From positions 1 through 15,393 of the forward strand of contig SHXL01000048.1 of NCBI GenBank assembly GCA_009693345.1: DNA of 15,393 nucleotides, read 5' to 3'. The notes beneath the pieces are model-generated. The model made no database searches. It was not told the DNA's origin and saw only the letters and a program-made list of their open reading frames with translations. The translations under genes and the position numbers were made by a program. This document shows positions 1 to 6,169 of the stretch, in pieces (position 1 is the stretch's first letter; every line of letters begins with the position of its first letter). The DNA comes from Betaproteobacteria bacterium. GTDB lineage: Bacteria; Pseudomonadota; Gammaproteobacteria; Burkholderiales; SG8-39.

Positions 1-81
1 CGCTTTGCCTCCCGCAGTGAGCACCTCGATCTGCCGCAGCTTCGCCACCACCTGCTCCGGGCTAAATCTCTTCTTTGCCAT
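1..81 (-). CDS. IS3-family transposase OrfA, N-terminal 27 residues (partial)
   Basis: The minus strand from the ATG at 81 encodes 27 residues to the window edge, beginning MAKKRFSPEQVVAKLRQIE. This is the typical start of the small OrfA protein of IS3-family elements, a helix-turn-helix DNA-binding subunit (Transposase_8/HTH type). In this family OrfA is usually joined to the OrfB DDE catalytic domain by programmed frameshifting. The pattern of a basic start, then F-S-x-E-Q-V/I, then K-L-R-Q-I-E is what identifies it. An AAGGAG Shine-Dalgarno sequence lies 7 nt upstream (complement of 89-94). The rest of the gene, and so whether the element is intact, cannot be judged. Only the family call is supported, not a specific IS name. 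Confidence 0.75.
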   Translation of the reverse strand, partial: MAKKRFSPEQVVAKLRQIEVLTAGGKA

Positions 82-88
82 CTTCCGA

Positions 89-94
89 CTCCTT
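89..94 (-). promoter_or_regulatory. Shine-Dalgarno site of the transposase gene
   Basis: The complement of 89-94 reads AAGGAG and sits 7 nt before the ATG at 81. It is a strong ribosome-binding site and fixes the OrfA start. Confidence 0.6.
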
Positions 95-97
95 CTT

Positions 98-124
98 CCA
101 GGTTAAACACTACATTCAACCTGG
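98..124. repeat. Inverted repeat in the IS end
   Basis: CCAGGTT (98-104) and AACCTGG (118-124) are perfect 7-bp inverted repeats separated by 13 nt. They lie between the presumed IS terminus and the transposase ribosome-binding site. Possible roles are a transposase or repressor operator, or an mRNA hairpin that limits transposase translation from outside transcripts. Both roles are inference. Confidence 0.45.
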
Positions 125-144
125 TACAGAAAAAGCCGGTCAGT

Positions 145-366
145 TCACTGCGCACCGTGTGCGAAGAACAGATCCTTGCCGAACGACACGGGATCGAGCC
201 TGCGCAGGCCCTGCGCGACGTAAAGGCTGGCATTGTGCGAAATGCCGGCGTAGCGGCGCCCCAGCAGCCAGAGCGAGGCAAGCGAGAACGCGAGCGCGCC
301 ATACGCGGCGAGCGACAGACGATCGAAGCGCAGGCCAAGCGCTTCGTACGCCGGCCTGTTTCTCAT
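145..366 (-). pseudogene. N-terminal remnant of a membrane protein truncated by the IS
   Basis: The frame starts at the ATG at 366 and gives 73 residues before a TGA at 145-147. After a basic N-terminus there is one likely membrane segment (about residues 17-36). It is followed by a soluble stretch with LYVAQGLRRLDP and then DLFFAHGAQ at the end. That pattern resembles the N-terminus of a polytopic membrane protein family of unknown function in which a motif like DLFF-x(2)-G-S-Q-D follows the first helix; I recall it only loosely. The frame stops inside this motif, and the TGA coincides with the inferred first three bases of the insertion sequence, so the stop appears to come from the IS. The rest of the gene should lie beyond the IS, outside the window. 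Its start overlaps the stop of a short upstream ORF (ATGA at 363-366). Any residual function is doubtful. Confidence 0.6.
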
Positions 367-434
367 GCTTGCAGCAGCCGGATCTCGGCGGCGCCCGGCA
401 GGATCGGTTGCAGCGTTGCGTCGGTAACGTTCAT
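363..434 (-). CDS. Possible short leader ORF, 23 codons, unknown
   Basis: The minus strand reads from the ATG at 434 to the TGA at 363-365, giving 23 residues that start MNVTDATLQPILPG. Its stop overlaps the ATG of the truncated membrane-protein gene in an ATGA arrangement, which is typical of translationally coupled genes. No strong Shine-Dalgarno is seen. I do not recognise the peptide. It could be a small coupled gene, or the true N-terminus of the next protein if a frameshift occurred near 363. It could also be chance open frame between the divergent promoters. Confidence 0.25.
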   Translation of the reverse strand: MNVTDATLQPILPGAAEIRLLQA

Positions 435-437
435 CGG

Positions 438-474
438 CCTGAAAAATGAAGGGGTTAGGCTATACTTTCCCGCA
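438..474 (+). promoter_or_regulatory. Putative kdsD promoter with -10 abutting the start codon
   Basis: TATACT at 461-466 is a good sigma-70 -10 box. CTGAAA at 439-444, 16 nt upstream, matches 4 of 6 positions of TTGACA. Initiation 6-7 nt after the -10 would fall at 473-474, on or next to the kdsD ATG, leaving no room for a ribosome-binding site. A purine-rich GGGGTT lies at 451-456, upstream of the -10, and would not be in the transcript. This is the only sizeable gap before the long plus-strand block, so it is a natural place for its promoter. Confidence 0.45.
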
Positions 475-1457
475 TGATACCGAAGGACGCCACCGCTTCA
501 GCGCTGGAGCTTGCGCGCCGCGTGCTGGCGATCGAGGCCGACGCGGTGCGCGCCCTGATCGCGCGCCTCGACGAGCGTTTTCTCGCCGCGGTAACGCTCA
601 TTCTCGCGTGCAAGGGCCGCGTGATCGTCAGCGGCATCGGCAAATCGGGACACATCGCGCGCAAGATTGCGTCCACCTTGTCGAGTACCGGCACGGCGGC
701 GTACTTCGTCCATGCGGCCGAAGCGAGCCACGGCGACCTGGGCATGATCCAGCGCGACGATATTTTCATCGGCATCTCCTACTCGGGAGAAAGCGACGAG
801 CTGCTGCAGATCGTACCGCTGGTGAAGCGCCAGGGAGCGAAGCTGATCGTGATCGCGGGCAGCGCCACCTCGACGCTCGCTCGCGAGGCAACCGTGTTCC
901 TGGATGCAGGTGTCGATCAGGAAGCCTGCCCGCTCAACCTCGCGCCCACCGCGAGCACGACCGCGGCGCTCGCGCTGGGCGATGCGCTCGCGGTCGCGCT
1001 GCTCGACGCACGCGGCTTCTCCGCGGACGATTTCGCGCGTTCCCATCCGGGCGGTTCGCTCGGGCGCAAGCTGCTCACGCACGTGTCCGACGTCATGCGC
1101 ACCGGCGACGCGGTGCCCTCCGTCAGCGTCGATGCGACGCTCGCCGACGCGATCATCGAGATCTCGCGCAAGGGCATGGGCATGACGGCGGTGGTGGGCG
1201 CGGACAAGCGCCTGGTCGGCCTGTTCACGGACGGCGACCTGCGCCGGGCCCTGGAGCGCAACGCCGATCCGCGCGGCACGCGCATCGAGTCCGTCATGAC
1301 CTACGGCCCGCTCGCGATCCTGCCCGAAGCGCTCGCAGTCGAGGCGGTGGAAATCATGGAGCGCCGCAAAAGCACCCGGTTGCCAGTGGTCGACGCCGCC
1401 GGGCGGCTCATCGGCGCGCTCAACATCCACGACCTGTTCCGGGCGAAGATCCTCTAG
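474..1457 (+). CDS. kdsD: Arabinose-5-phosphate isomerase KdsD (SIS + two CBS domains)
   Basis: This enzyme interconverts D-ribulose 5-phosphate and D-arabinose 5-phosphate, the first committed step to KDO for the LPS inner core, in the cytoplasm. The 327 residues match the family length (about 328 in E. coli). An N-terminal SIS sugar-isomerase domain (about 40-185) has GKSGH at 56-60, ASHGDLG at 84-90, SGES at 104-107, EACPLNLAPT at 150-159 and HPGGSLGR at 191-198. Two CBS domains follow (about 203-265 and 275-327), the first containing FTDGDLRR. The ATG at 474 gives an N-terminus aligned with known KdsD proteins, and no Shine-Dalgarno is visible upstream. kdsC begins 5 nt after the stop, so the pair is probably cotranscribed. 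The orthologue assignment is secure. The capsule paralogue KpsF is the only close alternative, and the lpt context argues against it. Confidence 0.95.
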   Translation: MIPKDATASALELARRVLAIEADAVRALIARLDERFLAAVTLILACKGRVIVSGIGKSGHIARKIASTLSSTGTAAYFVHAAEASHGDLGMIQRDDIFIGISYSGESDELLQIVPLVKRQGAKLIVIAGSATSTLAREATVFLDAGVDQEACPLNLAPTASTTAALALGDALAVALLDARGFSADDFARSHPGGSLGRKLLTHVSDVMRTGDAVPSVSVDATLADAIIEISRKGMGMTAVVGADKRLVGLFTDGDLRRALERNADPRGTRIESVMTYGPLAILPEALAVEAVEIMERRKSTRLPVVDAAGRLIGALNIHDLFRAKIL

Positions 1458-1462
1458 AACAG

Positions 1463-2023
1463 ATGCAAGCCGAGTCCCCCGACGCGCTGGCCAGCGCGAA
1501 GCGTGACGTACAGGAACGCGCGCGGCGCGTTCGGCTGATGCTGTTCGATGTCGACGGCGTCCTGACAGACGGCAGGCTGTGGTACGGCCCCTCAGGCGAG
1601 GCACTCAAGGCATTTTGCGCGTCCGACGGCCAAGGCATCAAACTGCTGATGGAATCGGGTATTGCGGTCGCCTTGCTGAGCGGCCGGACCTCCCCAGCGG
1701 TCGCAGTGCGTGCTGCCGAGCTGGGCGTGACGCATGTGCTGCAGGGTGTCGACGACAAACTGGCCGCATTCAAGGCAATCTGCGCCAGGCTCGGCATTCC
1801 AGCGCACGGGACCGGTTTCATGGGCGATGACCTGATCGATCTCCCGGTGCTGCGGCGCTGCAGCTTCGCCTGCGCGCCGCGCGAAGCGCATGAACTGGTG
1901 CGCAGCCACGTCCAGTACGTGGCGCACGCCCCGGCAGGCGCCGGCGCCGCGCGCGAAGTCTGCGATCTCCTCTTGCGCTCGCAGGGCACCCTGGATGCCG
2001 CGCTTGCGCGGTACCTCGCGTGA
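1463..2023 (+). CDS. kdsC: KDO-8-phosphate phosphatase KdsC
   Basis: This HAD-superfamily phosphatase removes phosphate from 3-deoxy-D-manno-octulosonate 8-phosphate to release KDO. The 186-residue product has the catalytic DVDGVLTDG motif at 29-37 (nucleophile Asp29, acid/base Asp31), SGR at 73-75 as motif II, Lys99 as the motif III lysine, and GDDLIDLPV at 121-129 as motif IV. It has no cap domain, as expected for KdsC, which works as a tetramer. The frame is open far upstream through kdsD. The ATG at 1463 is chosen because homology starts just after it and it follows the kdsD stop by 5 nt. The ribosome-binding site is weak, which suggests coupling to kdsD. lptC starts 10 nt downstream, the order seen in many Proteobacteria. 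Confidence 0.94.
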   Translation: MQAESPDALASAKRDVQERARRVRLMLFDVDGVLTDGRLWYGPSGEALKAFCASDGQGIKLLMESGIAVALLSGRTSPAVAVRAAELGVTHVLQGVDDKLAAFKAICARLGIPAHGTGFMGDDLIDLPVLRRCSFACAPREAHELVRSHVQYVAHAPAGAGAAREVCDLLLRSQGTLDAALARYLA

Positions 2024-2033
2024 GGTCGTCCGT

Positions 2034-2636
2034 ATGAGACCGTCCACTACGCGCATGTCCCCTCTATTGCTGATGCTGGCGCTCGCCGCGCTGACCTTCT
2101 GGCTGGAACGCACGGTGCGGCAGGAGGAAGGCCTGCACCCATCGCTGCGCCGCCATGATCCGGACTATGTGGTGGACAATCTCACGCATACGCGATTCAA
2201 CCTGCAGGGCTTGGCCGATTCCACGCTCGCGGCGGCGAAAATGTTACATTACCCTGACGACGATTCGACCGATCTGGTTACGCCGCGGATGGTGCAGACC
2301 AAACCGAACGAACCGCGCGTGACTCTGACAGCGGACCGCGGCACGCTGTCGCAGGATGGCGAGGAGGTTTTCCTCTACGGCAACGTGCTGGTGGTGCGTG
2401 AGGCCGGGCCTGAGCGCCCCGAGACGCGCATGCGCACAAGCTTCATGCACGTGGTTAGCGCGCACTCCGTGATCCGCACGGATCGCGACATCGTGATCAC
2501 GGAGGCAGACCGCGTGCTGTCGGGTCATGGCATGGAGTACCGCAACAATACCAAGGAGCTGTTTCTGCGCGAGCGCGTGCGCGGCCGGTTCGAACCCAGG
2601 AAGAAGGCCAGCGTGGACAGCAATGCGACCGAATAA
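2034..2636 (+). CDS. lptC: LPS transport protein LptC
   Basis: LptC is the bitopic inner-membrane protein that takes LPS from the LptBFG transporter and passes it to LptA in the periplasm. The 200-residue product has one N-terminal membrane anchor (about residues 8-24) and a periplasmic beta-jellyroll domain with the family stretch YVVDNLTHTRFN. The middle section, with TLTADRGTLSQDGEEVFLYGNV, is characteristic of LptC. The ATG at 2034 is preferred because TGAGG at 2021-2025 is a fair ribosome-binding site 8 nt upstream. An ATG at 2055 would put the anchor at the very N-terminus and is the alternative. The gene overlaps lptA by 14 nt, as is common for this pair. LptF and LptG, the permease partners, are not in the window. 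Confidence 0.9.
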   Translation: MRPSTTRMSPLLLMLALAALTFWLERTVRQEEGLHPSLRRHDPDYVVDNLTHTRFNLQGLADSTLAAAKMLHYPDDDSTDLVTPRMVQTKPNEPRVTLTADRGTLSQDGEEVFLYGNVLVVREAGPERPETRMRTSFMHVVSAHSVIRTDRDIVITEADRVLSGHGMEYRNNTKELFLRERVRGRFEPRKKASVDSNATE

Positions 2637-3168
2637 CGCGACCATCGCCAGCCTGGCGGCGGCGATCCTGACGCTCGCCGCTTTATCGGCCCTGGCCGAA
2701 AAAGCCGACAAGGACAAGCCAACAAACATCGAGGCGAACCGGATGAGCTCGGACGACGCGAAGCGCATGAGCATTTTCGAGGGCAGCGTCGTGCTCACCA
2801 AGGGAACGGTCGTGGTGCGCGCCGAGCGCATCGTGGTGCACCGGGACGCGGAGGGATTCCAGCTCACCACCGCCTACGGCAAGCCGGTGCGATTTCGCCA
2901 GAAGGGCGACCGCAAGGGCGACAAGGAAGGCATCTGGACCGAGGGCGAGGCGCTACGCATCGAGATCGACGATCGCAATGAGCGCATCGAGCTGTTCGAG
3001 CGGGCGCGCGTGACGCGCGACCAGGATGCCGTGAATGGCGAATACATCTTCCTCGACCAGCGTACGGAGTTCTTTTCCGTGAGCGCCGCGAAAGGAACCG
3101 CGCCGGCCGCGCCCGGGGGCCGCGTGAAAGCGGTGATCCAGCCGAAGTCGAAGCCAGAATCGAAATGA
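2623..3168 (+). CDS. lptA: Periplasmic LPS-binding protein LptA
   Basis: LptA forms the periplasmic bridge that carries LPS from LptC to LptD at the outer membrane. The product has 181 residues (185 in E. coli). It starts with a signal peptide of about 25 residues, with a hydrophobic core at 7-22 and a likely cleavage after ALA at 23-25. The OstA/LptA beta-jellyroll follows, recognisable from the IEANRMSSDDAKRMSIFEGSVVLTKG region (in part) and the GKPVRFRQK strand. The C-terminus is a basic, Pro/Lys-rich tail. The ATG at 2623 lies inside the end of lptC and gives a proper signal peptide; the frame is open further upstream but lacks homology there. The stop overlaps the lptB start by 4 nt (ATGA). 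Confidence 0.92.
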   Translation: MRPNNATIASLAAAILTLAALSALAEKADKDKPTNIEANRMSSDDAKRMSIFEGSVVLTKGTVVVRAERIVVHRDAEGFQLTTAYGKPVRFRQKGDRKGDKEGIWTEGEALRIEIDDRNERIELFERARVTRDQDAVNGEYIFLDQRTEFFSVSAAKGTAPAAPGGRVKAVIQPKSKPESK

Positions 3169-3887
3169 GCGTTCTTCGCGCGGTGAATCTGCGCAAGCGT
3201 TTCAAATCGCGCACCGTCGTCGAGGGCGTGTCGCTGGAAGTCGCGAGCGGCGAAGTGGTCGGCCTGCTCGGTCCCAACGGCGCCGGCAAGACCACCTGCT
3301 TCTACATGATCGTCGGGCTGGTCCCGGCGGACGCCGGCAGCATCCATCTCAATGACCGCGACCTCACGCAACTGCCGATTCACCGCCGCGCGCGGCTCGG
3401 TATTTCCTATCTGCCGCAGGAAAACTCGGTATTCCGCAATCTGTCCGTGGAAGAGAACGTGCAGGCAGTCCTCGAACTCCAGGGCCTGCCGGCGCAGGAC
3501 GTTCAGACCCGTCTCGCCGAGCTCCTGGGCGAATTGAACATATCGCACCTGCGCAAGCACACCGCCCTTTCGCTTTCCGGCGGCGAACGCCGGCGCGTGG
3601 AAATCGCGCGCGCACTGAGCACCAGGCCGGCCTTCGTCCTTCTCGATGAACCGTTTGCCGGCATCGACCCGATTGCCGTGCTCGACATACAGCGCATCAT
3701 CAGTTACCTCAAGGAACGCGGCATCGGGGTGCTGATCACCGACCACAACGTGCGCGAAACGCTCGGCATCTGCGACCGCGCCTATATCATCAGCGAGGGC
3801 ACGGTGCTCGCCAACGGGCGGCCGGAGGAGATCGTCGGCGACGACAATGTCCGCCGCGTCTACCTGGGCGAGCACTTCCGCATGTAG
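3165..3887 (+). CDS. lptB: LPS export ABC transporter ATPase LptB
   Basis: LptB is the cytoplasmic ATPase of the LptB2FG complex that extracts LPS from the inner membrane. All nucleotide-binding motifs are intact in its 240 residues: Walker A GPNGAGKT at 37-44, Q-loop Gln85 in SYLPQENSVFRNL, signature LSGGE at 138-141 or adjacent, Walker B FVLLDEP ending at 163, and the switch histidine in ITDHNVRE at 194. The SYLPQE and ITDHNVRETL segments separate LptB from related LivF/LivG ATPases. It starts within the lptA stop (ATGA), so translation is coupled. rpoN follows after 15 nt, a conserved linkage in beta- and gammaproteobacteria. Confidence 0.95.
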   Translation: MSVLRAVNLRKRFKSRTVVEGVSLEVASGEVVGLLGPNGAGKTTCFYMIVGLVPADAGSIHLNDRDLTQLPIHRRARLGISYLPQENSVFRNLSVEENVQAVLELQGLPAQDVQTRLAELLGELNISHLRKHTALSLSGGERRRVEIARALSTRPAFVLLDEPFAGIDPIAVLDIQRIISYLKERGIGVLITDHNVRETLGICDRAYIISEGTVLANGRPEEIVGDDNVRRVYLGEHFRM

Positions 3888-3902
3888 CGTCGCGGCCCCG
3901 AT

Positions 3903-5342
3903 ATGAAACCGACTCTGCAGTTCCGGCTCTCGCAGCACCTGACGCTGACGCCGCAGCTGCAGCAATCCATCCGCCTGCTGCAGCTCTCGACGGTCGAGCT
4001 GAACCAGGAAATCGAGCGCCTGCTGATGGAAAACCCGGTCCTCGAGCGCGAGGACGGCGAAACCGACGCCGCGGGCCTGGCAGCCCCGGCCGGCACGCGC
4101 GACGAAAGTCCCTCGGGAACTTCGTCCGACGAGGTTCCCGAGGACAATCCCGAGCGCAACGAGGAACTGCCGGCCGATATTGCCGCGCCCTGGCGCGGCG
4201 TCGAGGACAGCGGCGCAGACGACGACCGCAATCACGCAGCGCCGGACCTGCCGACACTGCGCGACCACCTCAACGGCGAGCTCGCTCTAACCAACCTCGG
4301 CGCACGGGACCGCGCGCTGGTCGGGCTGCTCATCGACGCACTCAACGAAGACGGCTACCTCACACAGTCGCTGGAGGACATCGCGGCGCTCATGTCGGCC
4401 GAGGCCGACGTCAACGTCGACGAACTCGCGATCGCGCTCAGGCACCTGCAGAACTTCGAGCCGGCGGGCGTGGGTGCGCGCACGCCCGGCGAATGCCTCG
4501 CCCTGCAGATACGCGCGCTGAGGGAGGAAGAGCCCGGCCCCGGCGCCGCTGCCGACCTCGCGCTGAGGATCTGTGAGCAGCACCTCGACCTGCTCGCGAG
4601 CCGCGACTACGTGCGCCTGAAGAGCCTGACCGGCGCCGACGATGCGGCGCTGCGCGCCGCGCAATCGCTGATCCGCAGCTTGAGCCCCAGGCCCGGCGCC
4701 GCCTTCGCCAAGATCGAGGCGCGCTACGTGATTCCGGACGTGGTGGTGCGCAAGACCAAGGGCGTGTGGCGCGCCAGCCTCAACCAGGAAGCAATGCCCC
4801 GGCTGCGCGTCAACCGCCTGTACGCAGAGCTCGCGGCGCGGCCGCGCGGCAGGGGCGGCAACGCCCTCGCAACCCAGCTGCAGGAGGCGCGCTGGCTGAT
4901 CAAGAACGTGCTGCAGCGTTTTGACACGATACTCCGGGTTTCGCAGGCGATCATCGACCGCCAGAGAAATTTCCTCGAACACGGCGAAGTCGCGATGCGT
5001 CCGATGGTGCTGCGCGAGATCGCCGACGTGCTCGGGGTGCACGAAAGTACGGTCTCGCGCGTAACCACGCAGAAATACATGGCGACACCGCGCGGCACCT
5101 ACGAGCTCAAGTACTTCTTCGGCAGCCACGTCGCCACCGACACCGGCGGCGCCGCCTCCTCCACCGCGATCCGCGCGCTGATCAAGCAACTGGTGGCCGC
5201 CGAGAACACCAGCGCGCCGCTGTCGGATTCGCGCATCGCGCAAATCCTAGTGGAACAGGGTATCGTGGTGGCGCGGCGTACGATCGCAAAGTATCGGGAA
5301 GCCTTGCAGATTCCACCTGTCAACCAGAGGAAGAGCCTGTAA
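3903..5342 (+). CDS. rpoN: RNA polymerase sigma-54 factor RpoN
   Basis: Sigma-54 directs RNA polymerase to -24/-12 promoters that need AAA+ activators, classically for nitrogen metabolism and motility. The 479-residue product has all expected parts. Region I (1-50) carries the glutamine-rich LTLTPQLQQSIRLLQLS stretch that contacts activators. Region II (about 51-120) is acidic and variable. The core-binding domain spans about 120-300, and a C-terminal DNA-binding domain follows with a helix-turn-helix (MVLREIADVLGVHESTVSR). The RpoN box ARRTIAKYRE is at 457-466 and would read the -24 element. Start ATG 3903 matches the conserved MKPxLQ N-terminus. No clear Shine-Dalgarno is seen in the 15-nt gap after lptB. 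The stop shares one base with the hpf start. I found no convincing sigma-54 promoter in the window. Confidence 0.96.
   Translation: MKPTLQFRLSQHLTLTPQLQQSIRLLQLSTVELNQEIERLLMENPVLEREDGETDAAGLAAPAGTRDESPSGTSSDEVPEDNPERNEELPADIAAPWRGVEDSGADDDRNHAAPDLPTLRDHLNGELALTNLGARDRALVGLLIDALNEDGYLTQSLEDIAALMSAEADVNVDELAIALRHLQNFEPAGVGARTPGECLALQIRALREEEPGPGAAADLALRICEQHLDLLASRDYVRLKSLTGADDAALRAAQSLIRSLSPRPGAAFAKIEARYVIPDVVVRKTKGVWRASLNQEAMPRLRVNRLYAELAARPRGRGGNALATQLQEARWLIKNVLQRFDTILRVSQAIIDRQRNFLEHGEVAMRPMVLREIADVLGVHESTVSRVTTQKYMATPRGTYELKYFFGSHVATDTGGAASSTAIRALIKQLVAAENTSAPLSDSRIAQILVEQGIVVARRTIAKYREALQIPPVNQRKSL
5326..5333 (+). promoter_or_regulatory. Shine-Dalgarno site of hpf inside the rpoN 3' end
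   Basis: AGAGGAAG at 5326-5333 lies 8 nt before the hpf ATG at 5342. It is the clearest ribosome-binding site in this block, so hpf can be translated independently of rpoN and at a higher rate. Confidence 0.5.
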
Positions 5343-5662
5343 TGAACCTGAGCATCGTCGGACATCAGCTCGAAATCACCCCGGCCATTCGCGGCCATGT
5401 CAGCGGCAAGCTGGCGCGCATCAAACGCCACTTCGACCACGTCCTGGACCTGCACGTGACCCTTTCGACATCGAAACTCGGCCAAAAGGCCGAGGCGACG
5501 CTGCACGTTCCAGGCAAGGAGCTCCACTGCGCCTGCGAACAGGCGGACCTCTACGCGGCGATCGACGTGCTGGTCGACAAGCTCGACCGGCAGGTGCTCA
5601 AGTACAAGGACAGGAACTCGGGCAGACCGCACGGCAATGCGCCGAAGCTGGATTCGGCCTAG
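5342..5662 (+). CDS. hpf: Ribosome hibernation promoting factor, short form (HPF/YhbH)
   Basis: HPF binds the 30S decoding centre and helps convert ribosomes to inactive 100S dimers in stationary phase. At 106 residues this is the short type, with one S30AE domain of beta-alpha-beta fold (residues 1-95). It lacks the long C-terminal dimerisation domain of the HPF found in Gram-positives. Recognisable stretches are the MNLSIVGHQLEITPAIR start, the KLARIKRHFDHVLDLHVTLS region and ADLYAAIDVLVDKLDRQV near the end. The ATG overlaps the rpoN TAA by one base and has a good ribosome-binding site. Location between rpoN and ptsN is the classic one. Confidence 0.93.
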   Translation: MNLSIVGHQLEITPAIRGHVSGKLARIKRHFDHVLDLHVTLSTSKLGQKAEATLHVPGKELHCACEQADLYAAIDVLVDKLDRQVLKYKDRNSGRPHGNAPKLDSA

Positions 5663-5665
5663 GTA

Positions 5666-5671
5666 TATAAT
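5666..5671 (+). promoter_or_regulatory. Putative internal promoter -10 box for ptsN-hprK-rapZ
   Basis: A perfect TATAAT lies at 5666-5671 in the 21-nt gap between hpf and ptsN, within a run TATATAAT. Transcription would start near 5678, leaving a leader of about 6 nt before the ATG at 5684. No good -35 is seen at 16-18 nt spacing, so the call rests on the -10 alone. If active, it would let the PTS-Ntr genes be expressed separately from rpoN. Confidence 0.4.
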
Positions 5672-5683
5672 CCGCGCCCCTCG

Positions 5684-6169
5684 ATGAGCCTCGTCGCCAA
5701 GCTTCTGCCGCTGTCAAATGTCCTGCCCGATCTTGCCGCTTCGAGCAAGAAGCGGCTTTTCGAGCAAGTTGGTCTGCTCATAGAAAACCAGCATGGAATC
5801 GCCAGAGGCGTGGTGTTCGAGAGCCTGTTCACGCGCGAGCGCCTGGGCTCCACGGGCCTCGGCCAGGGCGTCGCGATCCCGCACGGACGCGTCAAGGACC
5901 TGAAAGACGCCGTCGGGGCATTCGTGCGCCTCGCACAACCGGTAGCTTTCGATGCCCCGGACGGCAAACCGGTCAGCCTCGCATTCACGCTGCTCGTGCC
6001 GGAGCACGCCACCGAGAAACACCTCGAAATCCTTTCCGAACTGGCGCAGATGTTCAGCGATCGCGCGCTGCGCGAAGCGATGATGCTCGCGGCGGACGCC
6101 GCGGCGCTGCACCAGATCATCTCCTCATGGCAGCCGGATGCTGCAGGTAAACGTCGCGCAGTTGCATGA
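5684..6169 (+). CDS. ptsN: Nitrogen-PTS EIIA component PtsN (EIIA-Ntr)
   Basis: PtsN receives phosphate from NPr/HPr and acts as a regulator rather than a sugar transporter; targets known in other bacteria include potassium transport and nitrogen metabolism. The product has 161 residues with a single PTS EIIA type-2 (fructose/mannitol-like) domain. The phospho-acceptor is His67 in GVAIPHGR at 62-69, and the downstream TLLVPEHATEKHLEILSEL-type segment is also diagnostic. Start ATG 5684 follows hpf by 21 nt. No Shine-Dalgarno is evident in that gap, which holds a TATAAT box. The 3' end overlaps hprK by 32 nt, so the two are probably translationally linked. The other phosphorelay proteins, EI and HPr, are not in the window. 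Confidence 0.94.
   Translation: MSLVAKLLPLSNVLPDLAASSKKRLFEQVGLLIENQHGIARGVVFESLFTRERLGSTGLGQGVAIPHGRVKDLKDAVGAFVRLAQPVAFDAPDGKPVSLAFTLLVPEHATEKHLEILSELAQMFSDRALREAMMLAADAAALHQIISSWQPDAAGKRRAVA

Larger units (their letters stand above)
1..147 (-). mobile_element. IS3-family insertion sequence, left end (partial)
   Basis: This is the end of an insertion sequence that continues beyond the left edge. It holds the first codons of an OrfA-type transposase and about 65 bp of terminal non-coding DNA. Read on the minus strand, the DNA outside the transposase begins TGAACTGACC at 147, which resembles the TG-starting ends of IS3-family elements. The neighbouring reading frame is also interrupted at exactly this point. 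The boundary at 147 is inferred, because neither the other inverted repeat nor a target duplication is visible. A second TG start at 128 (TGTACC) is the alternative boundary. Confidence 0.7.

Noticed and set aside
455..470. Symmetrical -10 (TATACT on plus, TATAGC on minus) as a bidirectional promoter
   Set aside because: The minus-strand version lacks the conserved final T and has no supporting -35; only the plus-strand reading is kept.
446..1462. Upstream extension of the kdsC frame through kdsD
   Set aside because: The translation there is Arg/Ala-rich without homology; KdsC similarity begins only after the ATG at 1463.
2874..4268. Open frame of 464 codons on the minus strand, antisense to lptA-lptB-rpoN
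   Set aside because: Same shadow effect; no recognisable motif, no ribosome-binding site, and full overlap with three secure genes.
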